Below are positions 21,899-24,945 of a stretch of DNA of 24,945 bases, piece by piece. The number at the start of each line of letters is the position of its first letter. Position 1 is the stretch's first letter. The DNA lies in IMG/VR virus record IMGVR_UViG_3300009071_000066, positions 1 through 24,945 of that record. One strand, 5' to 3'. The DNA is from a virus. Under the pieces are notes generated by a model. The model did no database searches. It saw nothing but the letters and a program-made list of their open reading frames with translations, and was not told where the DNA came from. Position numbers and translations under genes: made by a program.

Positions 21899-22209
21899 GA
21901 TAATATTCCCAAACAAAAATTTTCGGCGACATCTTCAGCATAACTAAGCGACTTGTCAAAGCACTCAACTGTTCTAATATACCTTGATTGTTCAAACAAT
22001 TCAACAGAATACCCTACCACACTCTTCTGTACAATAGCTTCTTTCTTGCCGTTGTCTGACCAATGTTTAGATATTACTTCATTGATGTTGACCTGACTCT
22101 TATGCTCATGGTATTTCATATTTTTTCCCCCAAAAATAAGATCCCATTGCGCATCAAATGCATTTTGCTTAACGCTCAGAGGTCTTGGTTTGCTTCCTTT
22201 ACCGTTCAA
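21895..22209 (-). CDS. KGSKPRPLSV-motif phage protein, unknown function
   Basis: 104 residues. The start is TTG 22209, overlapping the upstream TGA (TTGA), with AGGAG 10 bases before it. Residues 3-27 (GKGSKPRPLSVKQNAFDAQW, then DLIFG) carry a motif I recall as nearly the whole of small proteins in marine T4-like phages. Here it is joined to a second part of about 74 residues (from MKYHEHKSQVNINEVISKHW) that I do not recognise. An internal ATG starts that second part, with GGGGGA 7 bases upstream, so a separate shorter product is possible. The end overlaps the dehydrogenase start by 4 bases. Confidence 0.68.
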   Translation of the reverse strand: MNGKGSKPRPLSVKQNAFDAQWDLIFGGKNMKYHEHKSQVNINEVISKHWSDNGKKEAIVQKSVVGYSVELFEQSRYIRTVECFDKSLSYAEDVAENFCLGILS

Positions 22210-22811
22210 TGCACGGGCTCCTGAAATAAAGTTTTCTCAATTAGGTTATATTCTACTTGCTCTCTTTGAATCCACCAATCTGGTGGGCTCCTTCGTTTCC
22301 ACTTTGCCAGATTACGCTTGGCTTCCCAATAATAATTTCTGTAAGATTCTACAGAATCGTTTTTGACAATGCATGTGGAAAAGTTTCCCACTGCAGGAGT
22401 AACAGGCGTTAAGCCAATGTCTGTAGGAATATTGTTAGGAACCCAGAACAGAAAACTATGCAACTTGCCCGCGCCATGTTCCTTGTCATATCGATACGTA
22501 TACTCTTTAAGCAAAAAAGACCACATTGTGTATAGCCACTGGTAGTTATCTTTGCTTTGACGTAGCCAGATATTAGAAGGATGGTTAATATGACAAGCAA
22601 GGTAGAGGTTCATATTGAAAAGAGGATTCTCTAGGTAATACCTTTTAATTTTTCTACCTGTTGCAGACTTTCCATACCAAGGGGTTCCGTCGAGAACACG
22701 ATGCGCCGTAGACATTAGTTGAGCATATTCGGTGCACATTTTAACAACATGAGAATCATTATGACTTTCTGCGCATTTTTTAGGATCTTGATCAAGATCA
22801 AATATGTTCAT
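22206..22811 (-). CDS. Conserved T4-like phage protein with HVVKM motif, unknown function
   Basis: 201 residues. The N-terminus reads MNIFDLDQDPKKCAESHNDS, then HVVKMCTEYAQLMSTAHRVL. Later come 'LACHINHPSNIWLRQSKDNY', 'WLYTMWSFLLKEYTYRYDKE' and 'SYRNYYWEAKRNLAKWKRRS', then PPDWW. I recognise this as a conserved hypothetical in T4-like marine phages and some bacteria. Its many invariant His, Trp, Tyr and Asp residues suggest an enzyme or nucleic-acid-binding protein, but I cannot name one. GAGGAG lies just before the ATG, which overlaps the upstream stop by 4 bases (ATGA). The gene sits between thyX-linked and sugar-dehydrogenase genes in a coupled set. Confidence 0.78.
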   Translation of the reverse strand: MNIFDLDQDPKKCAESHNDSHVVKMCTEYAQLMSTAHRVLDGTPWYGKSATGRKIKRYYLENPLFNMNLYLACHINHPSNIWLRQSKDNYQWLYTMWSFLLKEYTYRYDKEHGAGKLHSFLFWVPNNIPTDIGLTPVTPAVGNFSTCIVKNDSVESYRNYYWEAKRNLAKWKRRSPPDWWIQREQVEYNLIEKTLFQEPVH

Positions 22812-23002
22812 CGCAACTCCTCATTAAGACTATCAGCGATAGTCTGTTTCATTTCTTTGTCTGTAGATTTATCTACAAGCTGCACATCAGTAGCTTTAAA
22901 CTTATACGTTTTCCAATACATCTTTTGTTTACAACGGAGTTTATATTCTACCTCATCGTAATTAAAAACCCAACCATAAACACCTTCTGGATAATCAGTC
23001 AT
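22808..23002 (-). CDS. Small unknown protein downstream of thyX
   Basis: 64 residues, overlapping the end of thyX by 8 bases and the next gene by 4. It reads MTDYPEGVYGWVFNYDEVEY, then KLRCKQKMYWKTYKFKATDV, with a charged C-terminal helix. I do not recognise it. The tight overlaps on both sides and the normal amino-acid make-up support a real gene. No ribosome site is obvious, so translation probably depends on thyX. Confidence 0.6.
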   Translation of the reverse strand: MTDYPEGVYGWVFNYDEVEYKLRCKQKMYWKTYKFKATDVQLVDKSTDKEMKQTIADSLNEELR

Positions 23003-23684
23003 CAGTAGGTTCTAGAGCAGAAACTACATCAGGAAAATGAACTCCAATTATCTCCCAACATTTATCTGCAATTTCCATATGTTCTGCTTGCGTTCCGTGT
23101 CCTCGGCGTAACTCACAGTAGTGAACCCAAGAGCGTAAGGTACCTGACATATACAAGGTTGTTTCTGTCAGGCCTTCTGGAAGCAGAGCACGCGCCTGTT
23201 CTTTAGCGATACCGGTATTTAGCGCCATCTCATAATAGTCCTTAGCGACTCGAGAGACTTCTCCTTGCATTTCAGAAAACACTTCTTGGGCTTTACGTTG
23301 AATTTCTGGATTTGTATCTTTCTGGCTCAACTGTCGATTAGTCGGATGTTGTTTTCTCGCTTCACGATTAGTTACAAACGACTCGCTTACTGCATAACGT
23401 TGAGAGAATTCTTGAAAAGAGAACGAACGATGCCGAAGAATCTGTCTGCTGATATCTCGAGTCGTAACAATCTCCATCGTAATCGAAACCATTTCGAAAG
23501 GCGACCAGTGGTTCTCTTTAATTAAATACTTTAACAGTTTCTTTGCTGTCTTAGTATTATTTTGGTTAGCCGGATTGCTAACCCGAGCAGCATATGCTAC
23601 TAACTCTGCAGCGGTATGGCATCCTGTAGACGCACTAGGGGTTGTCATACCTACTAAACTTACTTCACTATCTCTCTTCAGCAT
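22995..23684 (-). CDS. thyX: Flavin-dependent thymidylate synthase ThyX
   Basis: 229 residues from ATG 23684. GGAG stands 6 bases upstream; the adjacent ATG 23687 is only 3 bases from it, and a GTG at 23717 would overlap the previous gene deeply. ThyX makes dTMP from dUMP using FAD, NADPH and methylene-tetrahydrofolate. The signature RHRx7S is present (RHRSFSFQEFS, 84-94), followed by QRY. Also seen are 'HWSPFEMVSITMEIVTTRDI' before it and 'ARALLPEGLTETTLYMSGTL', then 'RSWVHYCELR' (dUMP- and FAD-binding C-terminal motifs). The length is normal for the family. It supplies dTMP for phage DNA synthesis; marine T4-like phages often carry ThyX rather than ThyA. It is part of the minus-strand early-type gene string. 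Confidence 0.95.
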   Translation of the reverse strand: MLKRDSEVSLVGMTTPSASTGCHTAAELVAYAARVSNPANQNNTKTAKKLLKYLIKENHWSPFEMVSITMEIVTTRDISRQILRHRSFSFQEFSQRYAVSESFVTNREARKQHPTNRQLSQKDTNPEIQRKAQEVFSEMQGEVSRVAKDYYEMALNTGIAKEQARALLPEGLTETTLYMSGTLRSWVHYCELRRGHGTQAEHMEIADKCWEIIGVHFPDVVSALEPTDD

Positions 23685-23877
23685 CATATGCTCCTTCCAT
23701 GTAAGTTCCAGGTACACTGTAATATGCTCTTACTACATGAATCGAACGTATCAGCGCGTCATCGTGCCAATCTTTGGGCGCTTTATCGTCCAAACAATAT
23801 TCGATCACGTCATCAAGTTCTTGACGCATGAACTCGTCAATTACTTCATCACGAAAAACTTCTCTTATCTTAATCAC
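23668..23877 (-). CDS. Small conserved-looking protein upstream of thyX
   Basis: 69 residues from GTG 23877, with AAGGA 7 bases upstream. It reads 'EVIDEFMRQELDDVIEYCLD', then 'DALIRSIHVVRAYYSVPGTY' and MEGAYDAEER, acidic and helical. I think similar small proteins precede metabolic genes in marine T4-like phages but cannot give a function. The last 17 bases overlap the start of thyX and contain its ribosome site, so the two are coupled. Confidence 0.65.
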   Translation of the reverse strand: MIKIREVFRDEVIDEFMRQELDDVIEYCLDDKAPKDWHDDALIRSIHVVRAYYSVPGTYMEGAYDAEER

Positions 23878-23891
23878 TTATTTGTCCTTAA

Positions 23892-24359
23892 TTAATTCCA
23901 ACTGACATAGGGTCTTGTATTGCCTGTTTCGTCCCACTCAATTTTACAACCACATTGTTCTATTATGGGCGAAATTAATTTTAAATTCAACACGCCTTCA
24001 TCGCTACCATCAAAACAGAACAGTGATCCGTCACACTCGGTAGGAGGCATACAAACAAACCCACCCACACTGGTGTCGGGTTCATAGTCGAGGTCCTCGA
24101 AGTCACATGAAACGAAACCCTCACCTTCACAATGTCCACAATGAACATCGTCTTCATCGTCGAAACCTGTACCGTCACAGTATTCGCAATCTTTATCACT
24201 CGTGTCAGCGACTTCACAGTCTTGAGAATGATTGAATAACACTTTGGTCATATCAGTGTGCTCGACTTCACCCCACGCGCACGACTGGCAACACGGCATG
24301 TTCCACTCAACGAACCAACCTTCGGCACGAAGTGCCTCCTGCATTCTAGCAAAACTCAT
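23892..24359 (-). CDS. DUF6891-like protein with inserted DnaJ-type zinc finger
   Basis: 155 residues from ATG 24359, with AGGAG 8 bases upstream. The ends resemble the DUF6891 family: 'ALRAEGWFVEWNMPCCQSCA' (9-28), 'VLFNHSQDCEV' (40-50) and the C-terminal 'CKIEWDETGNTRPYVSW'. Between them lie two CxxCxGxG motifs, CEYCDGTG (58-65) and CGHCEGEG (74-81), the zinc-binding repeat of the DnaJ cysteine-rich domain. A DnaJ zinc centre normally uses four such motifs for two zinc ions; here two would bind one. A J-domain is absent. Function is unknown; metal binding is inferred. The start overlaps the upstream small membrane gene by 4 bases (ATGA). Confidence 0.7.
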   Translation of the reverse strand: MSFARMQEALRAEGWFVEWNMPCCQSCAWGEVEHTDMTKVLFNHSQDCEVADTSDKDCEYCDGTGFDDEDDVHCGHCEGEGFVSCDFEDLDYEPDTSVGGFVCMPPTECDGSLFCFDGSDEGVLNLKLISPIIEQCGCKIEWDETGNTRPYVSWN

Positions 24360-24508
24360 TCAAAGACTCCTAAAAAAATTGATGCGGCAACAATACTAAC
24401 GTTGAGGATATACAAACCGAAGACCGCCAGCTCAAGACGATTAAACTTTTTTTCTTGTTCATCGAATGATTTTTCAATACCAGACATCAACCCGTTTATT
24501 TTCTTCAT
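24356..24508 (-). CDS. Small single-pass membrane protein, 50 residues
   Basis: The minus-strand frame ATG 24508 to TGA 24356 encodes MKKINGLMSGIEKSFDEQEK, then KFNRLELAVFGLYILNVSIV and AASIFLGVFE. A charged helix (1-24) is followed by a hydrophobic segment (26-49), so one membrane helix is expected, probably with the charged end in the cytoplasm. It overlaps its upstream and downstream genes by 4 bases each (ATGA), exactly filling the space between them, which strongly supports it. I do not recognise the family. Small membrane proteins of this shape can affect lysis timing or exclude other phages, but nothing here shows which. Confidence 0.7.
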   Translation of the reverse strand: MKKINGLMSGIEKSFDEQEKKFNRLELAVFGLYILNVSIVAASIFLGVFE

Positions 24509-24711
24509 CGAAATGCCTCATCCGTTTTTACGAACACGGTGTAGTCCGTGTTATGACCAGGAAAACCCTTGTCGTCGTGGACTACCATGTCCACAGCAAA
24601 ACCTTCGTCAAAGACTTCCGAAACGAAGCCCGTAGCACGTTTACCGTTGCGTTCAAAGTTGACGAAGGAACCGTTCAGGTATGCTTTAGGGTTGGTTGTT
24701 AATTCACTCAT
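24505..24711 (-). CDS. Small unknown protein
   Basis: 68 residues from ATG 24711 (MSELTTNPKAYLNGSFVNFE). This start is preferred because AAGGA lies 9 bases upstream and it forms a 4-base ATGA overlap with the previous gene; the longer frame to 24750 would overlap that gene by 43 bases. The protein looks like a small beta-barrel (SFVNFERNGKRATGFVSEVF, then DEGFAVDMVVHDDKG and YTVFVKTDEAF). The KRATGFVSEV turn and alternating strands resemble KOW or SH3-like modules, but this is only a shape impression. Confidence 0.65.
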   Translation of the reverse strand: MSELTTNPKAYLNGSFVNFERNGKRATGFVSEVFDEGFAVDMVVHDDKGFPGHNTDYTVFVKTDEAFR

Positions 24712-24944
24712 ACTAAGTATCCTTCTTTTTTTAAACTGTTTGGTTTCCATCCTTCGATGATGGTTTTGGCAGTCATCTTAAACCCCATAGCGTCAAGAAC
24801 ACCACGGATGTATTCGATCTCGTCTGCTTCCGCAAGACCAGCATGATACGCACGGCTGTCATCCGACATCATGTAAGTCCAGTCGTGAAACTTACACTTC
24901 TCGTGAAGAATTTCACAGATTTCTGTTGCGTCCAAACCAGACAA
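24708..24944 (-). CDS. Unknown protein, 5' end possibly outside window
   Basis: About 78 residues are visible, ending GWKPNSLKKEGYLV before TGA 24710-24708. No stop is seen between here and the window edge, and the only start candidate near the edge is a TTG at 24944, so the true start may lie beyond. The sequence (DATEICEILHEKCKFHDWTY, then DEIEYIRGVLDAMGFKMTAK) is mixed helical and not recognised. The stop overlaps the next start by 4 bases. Confidence 0.55.
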   Translation of the reverse strand: MSGLDATEICEILHEKCKFHDWTYMMSDDSRAYHAGLAEADEIEYIRGVLDAMGFKMTAKTIIEGWKPNSLKKEGYLV

Positions 24945-24945
24945 A

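Noticed and set aside
24258-24635. 125-residue plus-strand frame
   Set aside because: It is antisense to three tightly coupled minus-strand genes, rich in Arg/Pro/Ser and without a recognisable pattern.
1-24945. tRNA genes, CRISPR arrays, insertion sequences, attachment sites, host photosynthesis genes
   Set aside because: I looked for cloverleaf arms with CCA ends, regular spaced repeats, transposase motifs and psbA/hli-type proteins, and found none. This was by eye, so a tRNA scan would be the deciding test.

Overview
The window is a piece of a T4-like (Tevenvirinae-related) myovirus genome, most like the marine 'exo-T4' phages of cyanobacteria and marine proteobacteria. The evidence is the set of recognisable T4-type proteins: gp53, gp25, gp6, gp8, gp48, gp5-type hub pieces, gp4, gp2, a gp19/gp54-family tube protein, gp26, gp32 and gp33. 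It also carries flavin-dependent thymidylate synthase (ThyX) and several small proteins I recognise from marine T4-like phages. No photosynthesis or other host-specific gene is present, so the host cannot be named from this sequence. Coding density is near total and there is no gene-free stretch over 100 bases. I saw no tRNA, rRNA, CRISPR array or insertion sequence.

Region 1 (1-15223, minus strand) is a baseplate operon read from right to left. Its order is gp48-like tube cap, gp53 wedge, gp27-like hub, OB-fold/tail-lysozyme protein, amidase, beta-helix spike, beta-propeller protein, M15-peptidase-like protein, gp25, gp6, gp8, and a DUF4815-like structural protein cut by the window edge. T4 makes one gp5 polypeptide (OB fold, lysozyme, beta-helix) and cleaves it. 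Here the same parts are separate, translationally coupled genes with a zinc amidase gene in between.

Region 2 (15268-19358, plus strand) holds gp4 and gp2 (head completion and DNA-end protection), a gp54/gp19-family tube protein, gp26, and a probable tape measure protein. The gp26 frame ends on a T8 run with a canonical T_TTT_TTT slippery heptamer. The -1 frame continues open for 61 codons up to the tape measure start, so a gp26-gp51-type frameshift fusion like the tail-assembly chaperones of other phages is very likely.

Region 3 (19355-24945, almost all minus strand) holds replication, transcription and metabolic genes. These are single-stranded DNA-binding protein gp32, late-transcription coactivator gp33, a short nucleotide-sugar dehydrogenase, thyX, and small conserved or unknown proteins, including a 50-residue membrane protein. 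Many of these genes overlap by 4 bases (ATGA, GTGA or TTGA), which suggests coupled translation. One small plus-strand gene (20598-20852) sits among them.

Regulation: by eye I found five matches to the T4-type late promoter NATAAATA, and all five lie just upstream of structural genes (gp8, gp25, gp4, gp48, gp2). At gp25 and gp2 the box sits exactly 6 bases before the ATG and no Shine-Dalgarno is visible, which predicts leaderless late transcripts. gp33, encoded here, is the coactivator expected to act at such promoters.
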